DNA of 64,000 nucleotides, taken from assembly GCA_900553855.1 (NCBI GenBank), contig USFG01000002.1:101740-165739 (forward strand). Reading direction: 5' to 3'. Source of the stretch: an uncultured Mycoplasmatota bacterium. GTDB taxonomy: Bacteria > Bacillota_I > Bacilli_A > RF39 > UBA660. The position numbers and the translations under genes are program-made. This document shows, piece after piece, positions 32,645 through 40,755 of this stretch. The notes beneath the pieces are model-generated. The model was not told where the DNA came from. It did no database searches and saw nothing but the letters and a program-made list of their open reading frames with translations. Numbering within the stretch: position 1 is the stretch's first letter; each line of letters opens with the position of its first letter.

Positions 32645-33619
32645 TTATCCTAGTCTCTTTCTCAGATAAATTCCAACCTCTCCAACAAACTTTAAAACAT
32701 TATCAACTAAATCAAAATAAAACATATCTTCCATATCTAATCCAAATAATTTAAAGAAATCTTCTACACTTAAATCATTTACTTTATCATGAGCGTTAGA
32801 CACAACCTCTATATAACTATTATTATCTCTCACTTTAAACATATTATTTATTCCCATAACATATCCAATTAAATATATCATATCCATAAATATATTTTCT
32901 AAATTATGCTTATTAATGTAATTCTTTAAATAATTAAAATCATTAACATAATAATCTTCTTCAAATTCACTTAAATATGCTTCTCTACTTAAATTTCCAT
33001 TATTTATATAAACCATAATCATTCCTAATAATGAATTAATTCTTCTTATCTTTTCATATAATGAATTAATTCTATGTTTATACCAAAATACTTTTTCAAC
33101 ATCATGACCACTTAAATTATCACACATAATAAATTCTTCACTCATCGGTAATATTTCTGATAAAAATAATTTAGATTCGTTTTTTAATCCTTCTCTTTCA
33201 TTTTTATAATGACCAAGTTCATGAGTTAACAAAATTGAATCAATAATAGTACCAGTCTTATTTATTTCAATTTTGTTACTAGATCTATTACATTCACCAT
33301 AAATTAAAGGTCTACCATTATTACCTTCTGAATAAACAATTTTATTTCTTAAAACATCATCTATATCATAATTAATACTAAACTTATTATAAAAATCTTT
33401 AACAAACTTCAGTATTTCTTCATCAGAATATTTAGGTAAATCATTAAAATCATTCTCATTATATTTTCCTCTAATAGAACCATTAAGCATTAAAGAAATA
33501 TTATAAACAAAATCGGCATATTTAAAATAAACACTATCTTTATACTTATAAATAAAATCCTTAAGTTCTTTTTCTAACTTTAATCTGTCAATATATTGAT
33601 TCATATCCATTGCATTCAT
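32645..33619 (-). CDS. HExxH-motif protein, copy 2 of tandem pair
   Basis: A 324-residue helical protein with ILLTHELGHYKNER (HELGH) and a following SEILPMSEEFIMCDNL, matching the layout of the neighbouring copy. Overall similarity to it is visible in the region around HExxH (SFYNKFSINYDIDD versus KKFNINLDINK) but is low at the ends, indicating an old duplication. The ATG at 33619 with AGGTG upstream is chosen over one at 33649. Probably a zinc metallopeptidase; no partner or substrate can be named. Confidence 0.65.
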   Translation of the reverse strand: MNAMDMNQYIDRLKLEKELKDFIYKYKDSVYFKYADFVYNISLMLNGSIRGKYNENDFNDLPKYSDEEILKFVKDFYNKFSINYDIDDVLRNKIVYSEGNNGRPLIYGECNRSSNKIEINKTGTIIDSILLTHELGHYKNEREGLKNESKLFLSEILPMSEEFIMCDNLSGHDVEKVFWYKHRINSLYEKIRRINSLLGMIMVYINNGNLSREAYLSEFEEDYYVNDFNYLKNYINKHNLENIFMDMIYLIGYVMGINNMFKVRDNNSYIEVVSNAHDKVNDLSVEDFFKLFGLDMEDMFYFDLVDNVLKFVGEVGIYLRKRLG

Positions 33620-33672
33620 AAAAACACCTGCTTTCATATAATATAACACAAATTTTACAAAAGAAAAAATAA

Positions 33673-34446
33673 CTATTTCTTCTTTGTTATCTTTTTAATA
33701 GCATCACCCGCATTACCTTGTTTAAAAGCATCCATTACTTCAATAGGTATAGCAAAAATAATTGTATTAGATTGGTCTGATGAAATATCATTTATTGTTG
33801 ATAAAGTTCTTAAATGAAGTGCTCCCGGTGTAGATGCCATGATTTTAGCCGCTTCTGCTAAATTTTTAGAGGCTTCTACTTCACCAGCAGCCTTAGTAAT
33901 AACAGCTGCCTTTTCTCTTTCTGCTTCTGCAACTTTAGCAATAACTCTCTTCATCTCTTCAGGTAATGAAACATCTTTTAATTCTACATTTTCAACCTTT
34001 ATTCCCCAAGGATCTGTAGCTAAATCAACAACTTTACAAATTTCTTCTGATATTTTATCCCTTTCAGATAATAACTCATCTAATGATACTGCACCAACCG
34101 CATTACGCATAGTTGTTTGAGCAAGTTGAGCAACTGCAAATCTAAAATTCTCAACTGCCAATATTGCTTTAGATGCATCAAAAATTTTATAATATAAAAC
34201 CGCATTAATTCTTATTGATACATTATCTTTAGTAATAGCGTCTTGTTCCGGCACATCTACTGCTTTAGTTCTAATATCAACCTTTTTTAAAGATTCAAAT
34301 ATTGGTAAAATAACATGCCATCCCGGATTTAACATCTTATCATATTTACCACATCTAAACTTAATACCTCTTTCATATTCATCAATTTGTCTAATAGATG
34401 GTAAAATAATAAAACAACCAATAATTATAATAATAACAAAAAACAT
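33673..34446 (-). CDS. Stomatin/prohibitin-like SPFH protein (slipin)
   Basis: A 257-residue SPFH-domain protein. It has an N-terminal membrane hairpin or helix (FFVIIIIIGCFIILPSI), then IDEYERGIKFRCGKYDKMLNPGWHVILPIFESLKKVDIRTKAVDVPEQDAITKDNVSIRINAVLYY, the slipin signature. A helical coiled region EEMKRVIAKVAEAEREKAAVITKAAGE follows. Such proteins form membrane microdomain scaffolds. The ATG at 34446 has GGAG 8 bases upstream; the frame back to 34497 lacks support. No NfeD partner is next to it. Confidence 0.92.
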   Translation of the reverse strand: MFFVIIIIIGCFIILPSIRQIDEYERGIKFRCGKYDKMLNPGWHVILPIFESLKKVDIRTKAVDVPEQDAITKDNVSIRINAVLYYKIFDASKAILAVENFRFAVAQLAQTTMRNAVGAVSLDELLSERDKISEEICKVVDLATDPWGIKVENVELKDVSLPEEMKRVIAKVAEAEREKAAVITKAAGEVEASKNLAEAAKIMASTPGALHLRTLSTINDISSDQSNTIIFAIPIEVMDAFKQGNAGDAIKKITKKK

Positions 34447-34503
34447 TTTACATACTCCTCTCACCATAAGTGTATCTAAATAACTAAATAATATCAATAA
34501 AAT

Positions 34504-34532
34504 TTGACTTTAACTTCAATATAAACTATTAT
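34504..34532 (+). promoter_or_regulatory. Promoter of the 184-aa membrane protein
   Basis: TTGACT (34504-34509), 17 bp, TATTAT (34527-34532), just before AGGTGA and the TTG start at 34551. Confidence 0.5.
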
Positions 34533-34550
34533 TATAATAGGTGAAGAAAA

Positions 34551-35105
34551 TTGAAAATATTTAATAAAAAATTAGAGCGTACTGACAAAATTAATTTAAT
34601 AATATCCGGAGTTATTTTATTTCTAGGACTAATGTTAATAATCCTATCTCCAGCAACTGATTATGCCCCAATAACAATGCTTTATTTAACATTTATGGTC
34701 TACTCATTAATAAAAATCTTAGAATATTTTCTAACCAAACCAAAAGATGACTATGAAGAATTATATACAACTATCGTATGTGCTATCGCTGCATTTAGTG
34801 GATTTAAATATATTGATTATAATCCTCCAATGGTTTTATCCCTAACCCTTGCCGTATGGGTATGTGCTATGGCTATCATTAAATTAATTAAAATTGATTA
34901 TTTACATGATTGCAACGATAAAATGATGTACATTAACCTAGGAACATTCTTCCTATTCTTATTATTAGGACTTCTAACAAGTATAAACTTATACTTTAGT
35001 GAAACAGTTCAATTCTTAATGTTAGGTTTCTTCTTTATATGTGTAGGAATACTAGATTTAACTGAAGATTTAATAAGAATTCTAACTGATAAAAATATCA
35101 TTTAA
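34551..35105 (+). CDS. Six-helix integral membrane protein (DUF308/HdeD-like)
   Basis: A 184-residue protein consisting mostly of membrane helices (about 17-35, 40-58, 68-86, 93-110, 125-143, 150-170), with small charged loops and an N-terminal basic stretch. The repeating helix-pair layout resembles DUF308/HdeD proteins, but this is only by shape. It starts at TTG (34551) with AGGTGA 6 bases upstream. It is divergent from the slipin gene and 64 bases before the methyltransferase gene. Confidence 0.7.
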   Translation: MKIFNKKLERTDKINLIISGVILFLGLMLIILSPATDYAPITMLYLTFMVYSLIKILEYFLTKPKDDYEELYTTIVCAIAAFSGFKYIDYNPPMVLSLTLAVWVCAMAIIKLIKIDYLHDCNDKMMYINLGTFFLFLLLGLLTSINLYFSETVQFLMLGFFFICVGILDLTEDLIRILTDKNII

Positions 35106-35169
35106 TTAACATATCAACTATTGGTATGTTTTTTTTATTTTACATGATATAATTTACCTGTGATGTGAT

Positions 35170-36009
35170 ATGAAAATAATTGAAAATTTTAATGATTACG
35201 AAGTACTAAGTACAAGTAATGGATACAAATATGAAAGATGGGGAAAGTATTATTTAAAAAGACCAGATCCTGAAATAATTTGGCCTGGTAACGAGAATAT
35301 TAAAGTAAACGCTGTTTATGAAAGAAGTAGTACCGGTGGCGGTAATTGGACATTAAATAACGTTCCATCATCTTGGACAGTTAATTATAAAGATTTAAAA
35401 TTTAATCTTAAACTTATGGGATTTAAACATACGGGATTATTCCCAGAACAAGCCTATAACTGGGATTTAATAAGAGAAACAATAAAAAATACTAATCATA
35501 AATGCAAAGTTCTAAACTTATTTGCCTACACTGGTGCTGCCAGTATTGCTGCCTTAAAAGAAGGCGCTGAAGTTGTTCATGTTGATGCATCTCGTGGAAT
35601 GATTGACTGGGCTAAAGAAAATGTTAAAGTAAATAATTTAGAAAATGAATATATTAGATTCTTTGTTGATGATGTTAAAAAATTTGTTAAAAGAGAAATC
35701 AGAAGAAATAATAAATACGATATTATAATTATGGATCCCCCTTCATTTGGAAGAGGTTCTAAAAATGAAGTATGGCAAATTGAAAAAGATTTATATGATC
35801 TAGTTAAAGATACTGCATCATTATTAAGTGATGACGCTTCTCTATTTATTATTAATACTTATACAACTGGACTATCCAAAACTGTACTAGAAAACATCTT
35901 AACTCTTACTATTCCTAAAAAAGGAACTATTCTATCAGAAGAACTAGGCTTTAAAGATAATCAAGGCTTAATCTTACCATGTGGAATCACAACAAGATGG
36001 CAAAAATAA
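35170..36009 (+). CDS. Class I SAM-dependent methyltransferase, RlmI/RlmK-like
   Basis: A 279-residue methyltransferase. SAM-binding motif I is VLNLFAYTGAASIAALKEGAEVVHVDAS, motif II follows with AKENVKVNNL, and the catalytic-type motif is IIMDPPSFGRG. The pattern FAYTGA...DPPSF is typical of COG1092 rRNA cytosine methyltransferases (RlmI family). The N-terminal PUA domain of RlmI is missing and replaced by about 90 residues with WPGNENIKV. The target is probably rRNA but is not certain. Confidence 0.85.
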   Translation: MKIIENFNDYEVLSTSNGYKYERWGKYYLKRPDPEIIWPGNENIKVNAVYERSSTGGGNWTLNNVPSSWTVNYKDLKFNLKLMGFKHTGLFPEQAYNWDLIRETIKNTNHKCKVLNLFAYTGAASIAALKEGAEVVHVDASRGMIDWAKENVKVNNLENEYIRFFVDDVKKFVKREIRRNNKYDIIIMDPPSFGRGSKNEVWQIEKDLYDLVKDTASLLSDDASLFIINTYTTGLSKTVLENILTLTIPKKGTILSEELGFKDNQGLILPCGITTRWQK

Positions 36010-36054
36010 TGAATTAAATTTAAATACTTTAATATACTTAACTAGGAGGAAATA

Positions 36055-36318
36055 ATGGAAATACTAAAAGTTTCAAGTAAAAGTAACCCTAGTAAAGTAG
36101 CAGGGGCAATTGCCGGAATATTTAGAGATGGCAAAAATGAATTAGAAATCCATACAATTGGAGCCGGAAGTTTAAATCAAGGAGTTAAAGCAGTAGCTAT
36201 AGCCCGTGGTTTTGTTGCTCCAAGTGGTAAAAATTTAGTTATTATTCCTGCTTTTTCAGATATCCAAATAGATGGTGAAGAAAAAACAGCTATAAAATTA
36301 ATTGTTGAATCAAAATAA
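36055..36318 (+). CDS. spoVS: Stage V sporulation protein S
   Basis: An 87-residue Alba-like SpoVS: MEILKVSSKSNPSKVAGAIAG, IGAGSLNQGVKAVAIARGFVAPSGKNLV, FSDIQIDGEEKTAIKLIVE. The family is very conserved. In Bacillus it affects sporulation and septation, but it also exists in many non-spore-formers. AGGAGG precedes the ATG. It is followed by its own terminator. Confidence 0.96.
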   Translation: MEILKVSSKSNPSKVAGAIAGIFRDGKNELEIHTIGAGSLNQGVKAVAIARGFVAPSGKNLVIIPAFSDIQIDGEEKTAIKLIVESK

Positions 36319-36341
36319 AATACTTCAAAATCGAAGTATTT
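36318..36341 (+). terminator. Terminator of spoVS
   Basis: AAATACTTC (36318-36326) pairs with GAAGTATTT (36333-36341) followed by T residues. It also lies at the 3' side of the convergent ffh gene. Confidence 0.85.
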
Positions 36342-36351
36342 TTTTCATTAT

Positions 36352-37659
36352 CTAAAATGGCATTTTAAAATTTCCATTACTCATCATTTTCATCATTTTT
36401 TTCATTTCTTCAAATTGTTTAAGTAATCTATTAACCTCTTCTACACTTCTTCCAGAGCCTTTTGCAATTCTTTGTTTTCTTGTTGCTTTTAATACTTCCG
36501 GATGTCTTCTTTCGTAAGGAGTCATAGATAAAACGATAGCTTCAATATGAGCCATATCTTTAGGGTTAATATTAATTTGATTTAATCCCATATTTCTTGC
36601 ACCCGGTAACATCTTTAAAATATTTTCTAGTGGTCCTAACTTTCTAATTTGTTTTAAATTAGTTAAGAAATCTTCTAAATCATAATCACCTTTACGCATT
36701 TTTTTAGCTAAATCCTTAGCATCAGCTTCACTAATCGCATTGTTAGCTTTTTCTGCAATAGATAAAATATCTCCCATATCTAAAATACGATTAGCCATTC
36801 TTTCAGGATAGAACTCAGTTAATCCATCTAATTTTTCCGAATCACCAACAAACTTAATAGGAATATTAGTTAAATGTCTAACTGATAAAGCTACCCCGCC
36901 CTTCGTATTACCATCTAACTTAGTTATAATAGCACCTGTTAATCTTAATTTATCATTAAATCCATTAATAACATTGATTGCATCTTGTCCCATCATTGCA
37001 TCAATAACAAGTAGTACTTCATCCGGTTTAACAATATTCTCGATATCAACAAGTTCATTCATTAAATCATCATCAATGTGTAATCTACCAGCCGTATCTA
37101 TGATTATATAATCATTATTATTATTTTTAGCAAACTCTAAAGCTTCTTTAACTATTTCTCTAGGATCTTCTTTTCCTTTAGTGAATACATCCATATTTAA
37201 AGACTTACCTAAATCACATAACTGATCAATAGCAGCCGGTCTATAAACATCACATGCAACAAGTAAAGGCTTCTTATTATTTTTCTTTCTAACTAAATTT
37301 GCTATCTTAGCACAACTTGTTGTCTTACCAGATCCTTGTAAACCAACTAACATAATAATTGTTGGCTTTTTATTAACTTCAAGAGGAACATAATCATCTC
37401 CAAGTAAACTTATTAACTCATCTTTACATAATTTAATAAATAGTTCTTCTGGTTTTAAATTTTTACCAACTTCTAATCCCAAAGCCTTCTCTTTAACATT
37501 TCTAGTAAATTCTTTAACAACCTCATAGTTAACATCTGCTTCTAATAATGCCATTCTTATTTCTTTTATTGCATCACTTATATTGTCTTCAGTAATTTTA
37601 CCCATACCTTTAATATTTTTAATTGCATTACTTAATCTATCACCCATGTATTCAAACAT
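36352..37659 (-). CDS. ffh: Signal recognition particle GTPase Ffh
   Basis: A 435-residue SRP54 GTPase that targets membrane and secreted proteins co-translationally. N domain (1-90), G domain with GLQGSGKTTSCAKIA (G1), DTAGRLHIDDDLM (G3), ITKLDGNTKGG (G4), and a methionine-rich M domain with GDILSIAEK and MTPYERRHPEVLK followed by the RNA-binding GSGRSVEEVNRLLKQFEEMKKMM. Length is near normal. No 4.5S RNA gene or ylxM was recognised next to it. Confidence 0.97.
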   Translation of the reverse strand: MFEYMGDRLSNAIKNIKGMGKITEDNISDAIKEIRMALLEADVNYEVVKEFTRNVKEKALGLEVGKNLKPEELFIKLCKDELISLLGDDYVPLEVNKKPTIIMLVGLQGSGKTTSCAKIANLVRKKNNKKPLLVACDVYRPAAIDQLCDLGKSLNMDVFTKGKEDPREIVKEALEFAKNNNNDYIIIDTAGRLHIDDDLMNELVDIENIVKPDEVLLVIDAMMGQDAINVINGFNDKLRLTGAIITKLDGNTKGGVALSVRHLTNIPIKFVGDSEKLDGLTEFYPERMANRILDMGDILSIAEKANNAISEADAKDLAKKMRKGDYDLEDFLTNLKQIRKLGPLENILKMLPGARNMGLNQININPKDMAHIEAIVLSMTPYERRHPEVLKATRKQRIAKGSGRSVEEVNRLLKQFEEMKKMMKMMSNGNFKMPF

Positions 37660-37744
37660 ATTATCAATCCTCTCTAATTACGTATAACACGTATTTATTA
37701 TATTAATTTACTACCTTAAAAGTCAAGAAATATAACAAAAAGAA

Positions 37745-37763
37745 AAGACTCACAATGAGTCTT
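37745..37763 (-). terminator. Terminator after the 191-aa gene
   Basis: AAGACTCA (37745-37752) pairs with TGAGTCTT (37756-37763), then TTCTTTTT on the minus strand. Confidence 0.8.
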
Positions 37764-37766
37764 AAC

Positions 37767-38342
37767 CTATTTAATTTTTTTCTTACTATATTCTTTTTTA
37801 TATGATTCAATATATGATGATAATCTAGTTTTCATATTAGTTAAACCAATAATTTCATTAATTTGTTCAGTTTTAACGTAAGCTTCATTTAATAAACTAA
37901 TAAATTCAAAGAAATTACTTCCTTTAATTCCCGCTAATACATATAATTCAAACAAATAATAACATTTTTTAAACATTTCAAAAGTAATAAAATCATTTTG
38001 TAACATTGTTGCTTGTAAATTTTCACTATATTTTTCTAAATTATTATTTTCATTAATATATGCTTTTGCATAATTACTTATTAAATAATTTACTGTATTA
38101 ACTACATTATCATATACTTCAATTTGATTATCTTTATCATTAGCACTAAGTATTACATTCGCATTTCTAAGTGCTAAATAAAGTCTTAATGGATTTTTAA
38201 CAATTCCAGTACTACATGCAGTGTTAATTTTAAAGAAATAATCTAAATAATTATCTACACTAATATTTTCAGTAATTAAAACTTTTTCTATTTCTAAAAT
38301 ATTTTTTTCTTCCATTGATAAAACTTCCTCATTATTATTCAT
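37767..38342 (-). CDS. Helical protein of unknown function
   Basis: A 191-residue, mostly helical soluble protein with a Lys-rich end (KKEYSKKKIK). It has no membrane segment, recognisable motif or signal peptide. Segments such as KNPLRLYLALRNANVILSANDKDN suggest a structured domain. It is monocistronic between the ffh promoter side and the Cys-rich gene, with a terminator. Confidence 0.7.
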   Translation of the reverse strand: MNNNEEVLSMEEKNILEIEKVLITENISVDNYLDYFFKINTACSTGIVKNPLRLYLALRNANVILSANDKDNQIEVYDNVVNTVNYLISNYAKAYINENNNLEKYSENLQATMLQNDFITFEMFKKCYYLFELYVLAGIKGSNFFEFISLLNEAYVKTEQINEIIGLTNMKTRLSSYIESYKKEYSKKKIK

Positions 38343-38432
38343 AATTTATTCCCCCAATCAATAAATGTATTATAGCATAAATTCGAGAAAAATGCAAACA
38401 AAATTTCTCTTTTAGAATATTAACAAAAGAAA

Positions 38433-38450
38433 AAGTAGATTTCTCTACTT
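38433..38450 (-). terminator. Terminator after the Cys-rich gene
   Basis: AAGTAGA (38433-38439) pairs with TCTACTT (38444-38450), followed on the minus strand by TTTCTTTT; it overlaps the stop codon. Confidence 0.75.
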
Positions 38451-38682
38451 ATTTACAATCACAATCATCGCAGTCGCAATCATCGCAATCACAACCACAA
38501 TCTTCGCAATCACAATGTCCACCACAACAACATTCATCATCGAATTCACCTAAAGAACATAATGTCATAAATAAATGTAAAAATTCTTCATTATCCATTT
38601 TCTTTAAAGCATCACATACTTCATTTTTTAATTTAGTTACATTATCTCCTTCAATAATATCTTTAAATAATTCTTCTTTCAT
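38449..38682 (-). CDS. Small protein with metallothionein-like Cys/Asp tail
   Basis: A 77-residue protein. The first 50 residues are an ordinary helical domain (FKDIIEGDNVTKLKNEVCDALKKM...). The last 27 are CCCGGHCDCEDCGCDCDDCDCDDCDCK-like, that is 13 Cys mixed with Asp and one His. At DNA level this is a short imperfect tandem of GATTGC/GATTGT codon pairs. Such a tail suggests binding of metal ions (zinc, copper or cadmium), as in metallothioneins, but the Asp-Cys alternation is unlike classical ones. It lies next to ezrA, with no metal transporter nearby. Confidence 0.75.
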   Translation of the reverse strand: MKEELFKDIIEGDNVTKLKNEVCDALKKMDNEEFLHLFMTLCSLGEFDDECCCGGHCDCEDCGCDCDDCDCDDCDCK

Positions 38683-38732
38683 AAAAACTCCTTTTCTAAA
38701 ATTATTTTACCCAAAATTTTAATTATTATCAA

Positions 38733-40454
38733 TTATAAAATTGTTTCTTTTGCAATCATTACTTCATTATAAATATTCGGATTAACATCACTAACTGCCT
38801 TAATTGCAAGTTCTAAAGCTTCACTATATCTACCTTCATAAAAATAATCTTCTGCTCTATTTAATGCATTATTAATCTTATTATTATATCTAAATCTATT
38901 ACTATAAACAATTGTTGACTCTGCTAAACTAGCATTCTTAATTGTTTCACTTGTATTTTTATGTAACTTAAGAACTAAATCTCTAGCCGTATCAACTCTT
39001 AAATTAAGAACTCTAATTGAAATAGGTTTCTTATTTAATTCATCAATCATATTATCTAAAGCATCATTTGCTTCACTTAACTCTACATAATAATCTTTAG
39101 GAATAATTGGTAATTTAAAACTTTCCATCTTTTCTTTACTAGATTCTAAAATATTTTTAATTTCATCTAATTGTTCCCTAGCTCTAATTTCATCATCTTT
39201 TAAACTACTTAAAAATTTAACAGTTTGTTCTACTTTTTCTTCAGTTACGCTTACTCTATTATTAATAAGTTCTAATTCTTTATATAATTGCGAATAAGAA
39301 AAACTCTTATTTCTAAAATTTTCTATTATAATATCATAATCATTTTGTAACCCTTTAATAGTTAAATTAAGATCATCAATAACTTTTACATCCTCATCTA
39401 ATAAATCGTAACTAAACTTAATATCTTCTATCTTTGAAATAATATTCTTTATAATTGCACTTAATTTCTTATTTTTAATAGCAATCTTTCTAGATAATGA
39501 ATCATAATTCTTTTTAGCTTCTACTTCCTTATCAAAATCCCCATATAATCCATCAAAATAATCTAAAATTGTTTTAAGTTCAATAATCGAATCATTAACA
39601 TTTAATACTTTTAATCTATCAAATATATCAGCAAGTTTTTTTTCTGCCTCACTAATATTATAATCAATATTTAAATAATCAAGTAAATATCCTTCTTTAG
39701 TCATTCGATCATAAATTTTCTTAACATCTTCTATTTTATCGGGAATCAATTTTTTACCCATTAAAATAATAGAAGATGCTTCATCAATAATAATACCTAT
39801 ATTCCCTATATTATCAGTTAATGCTTTAACAATCTTACTAGCTTCACTATAATCATTATTTTCCATTGCTAGTTCAAAAGCATTAAATAATTTATCTATA
39901 TTTTCAAATTGTAATTCAATTGTATTATTAATACCCTCATAATCACTTGGACTATTATTATATTTTAAATAAATATCTCTATAATCTTTCTTTAATTTAG
40001 TAACTATTTCTCTATTTTTACTTTCTGATAAAGTTATCTCTCTAATTTCATCTAATAAAAAATCACTTTTAGATTTAATATAATATATTTCTAACTCTAA
40101 CTTAGAAGAATCTTTAACAAAATCTTTATACTTTTTATCTCTAATCAAAGCTTCTAAATCATTTAATTTATTTTCTAAAGATGGCATATCTACCTCTTTA
40201 ATTTGTTTATATCTTTCTTTCCAATTATTATATTTAATTTCTAAATTCTTATTATTAATTAAAGATCCAACTTTATTAAGTTCTGTAAGTATATTAGCTG
40301 ATATAATTAAATTTTTATCAAGTTCTAAATTGGTAAGTATCCCTTGTAATTTCTTTTTATCATGTTTATTAATTAACACTAAAACAACAACTACTAATAT
40401 AATTGCTAATATCAAATAAACAATTCCTAACATTATATAAGTTTTATCTTCCAT
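38733..40454 (-). CDS. ezrA: Septation ring formation regulator EzrA
   Basis: A 573-residue protein with an N-terminal membrane helix (about 7-27) and the rest a long, spectrin-like coiled coil inside the cytoplasm. The conserved C-terminal segment NKINNALNRAEDYFYEGRYSEALELAIKAVSDVNP matches EzrA's end (the QNR-type patch). Length equals Bacillus EzrA (about 560-570). It prevents extra FtsZ rings and helps recruit the division machine. A single-gene unit. Confidence 0.88.
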   Translation of the reverse strand: MEDKTYIMLGIVYLILAIILVVVVLVLINKHDKKKLQGILTNLELDKNLIISANILTELNKVGSLINNKNLEIKYNNWKERYKQIKEVDMPSLENKLNDLEALIRDKKYKDFVKDSSKLELEIYYIKSKSDFLLDEIREITLSESKNREIVTKLKKDYRDIYLKYNNSPSDYEGINNTIELQFENIDKLFNAFELAMENNDYSEASKIVKALTDNIGNIGIIIDEASSIILMGKKLIPDKIEDVKKIYDRMTKEGYLLDYLNIDYNISEAEKKLADIFDRLKVLNVNDSIIELKTILDYFDGLYGDFDKEVEAKKNYDSLSRKIAIKNKKLSAIIKNIISKIEDIKFSYDLLDEDVKVIDDLNLTIKGLQNDYDIIIENFRNKSFSYSQLYKELELINNRVSVTEEKVEQTVKFLSSLKDDEIRAREQLDEIKNILESSKEKMESFKLPIIPKDYYVELSEANDALDNMIDELNKKPISIRVLNLRVDTARDLVLKLHKNTSETIKNASLAESTIVYSNRFRYNNKINNALNRAEDYFYEGRYSEALELAIKAVSDVNPNIYNEVMIAKETIL

Positions 40455-40755
40455 CTTATATCATCCCAACTATATATTATCACACTTTACAAAAGAAAAA
40501 AACTACTCAATTGTAGTTTTAAGAATTTAATTTTATATAACTCAATTGGAATAAATACTAAATCAATAAATAAACTAGGGCACACTCATAATTTACATCT
40601 ATTCCCTATTCTAAATAATTATCAAAAATCATTTCTTTATAAACTTAGAAACTAATAATTCATTTATCTATATTATTTATACACCAATTTTATTTTTCAC
40701 ATCAATCAGATGATATTTTTATTTATATATTGCGTTTTACATATAATTTATATTT
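40455..40755. other. 301-bp intergenic stretch between ezrA and the second pilin-like gene
   Basis: No coding frame with a ribosome-binding site is seen. It holds one clear terminator (40497-40520) and otherwise AT-rich sequence. The stretch from 40521 to 40755 would be a 235-nt 3' untranslated region of the pilin-like gene if that terminator serves it. I looked here for a template repeat resembling the variable end of that gene and saw none. Confidence 0.6.
40497..40520 (-). terminator. Terminator downstream of pilin-like copy 2
   Basis: AAAACTAC pairs with GTAGTTTT across TCAATT within 40497-40520; T residues follow on the minus strand. Confidence 0.75.

Noticed and set aside
38455..38530. 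Short repeats of GCAATC/ACAATC considered as a CRISPR-like array.
   Set aside because: The repeats are codon pairs encoding Cys-Asp in an open frame, with no spacers.
40455..40755. Possible template repeat or reverse-transcriptase RNA next to pilin-like copy 2.
   Set aside because: No sequence here resembles the variable end of the gene; only a terminator is found.
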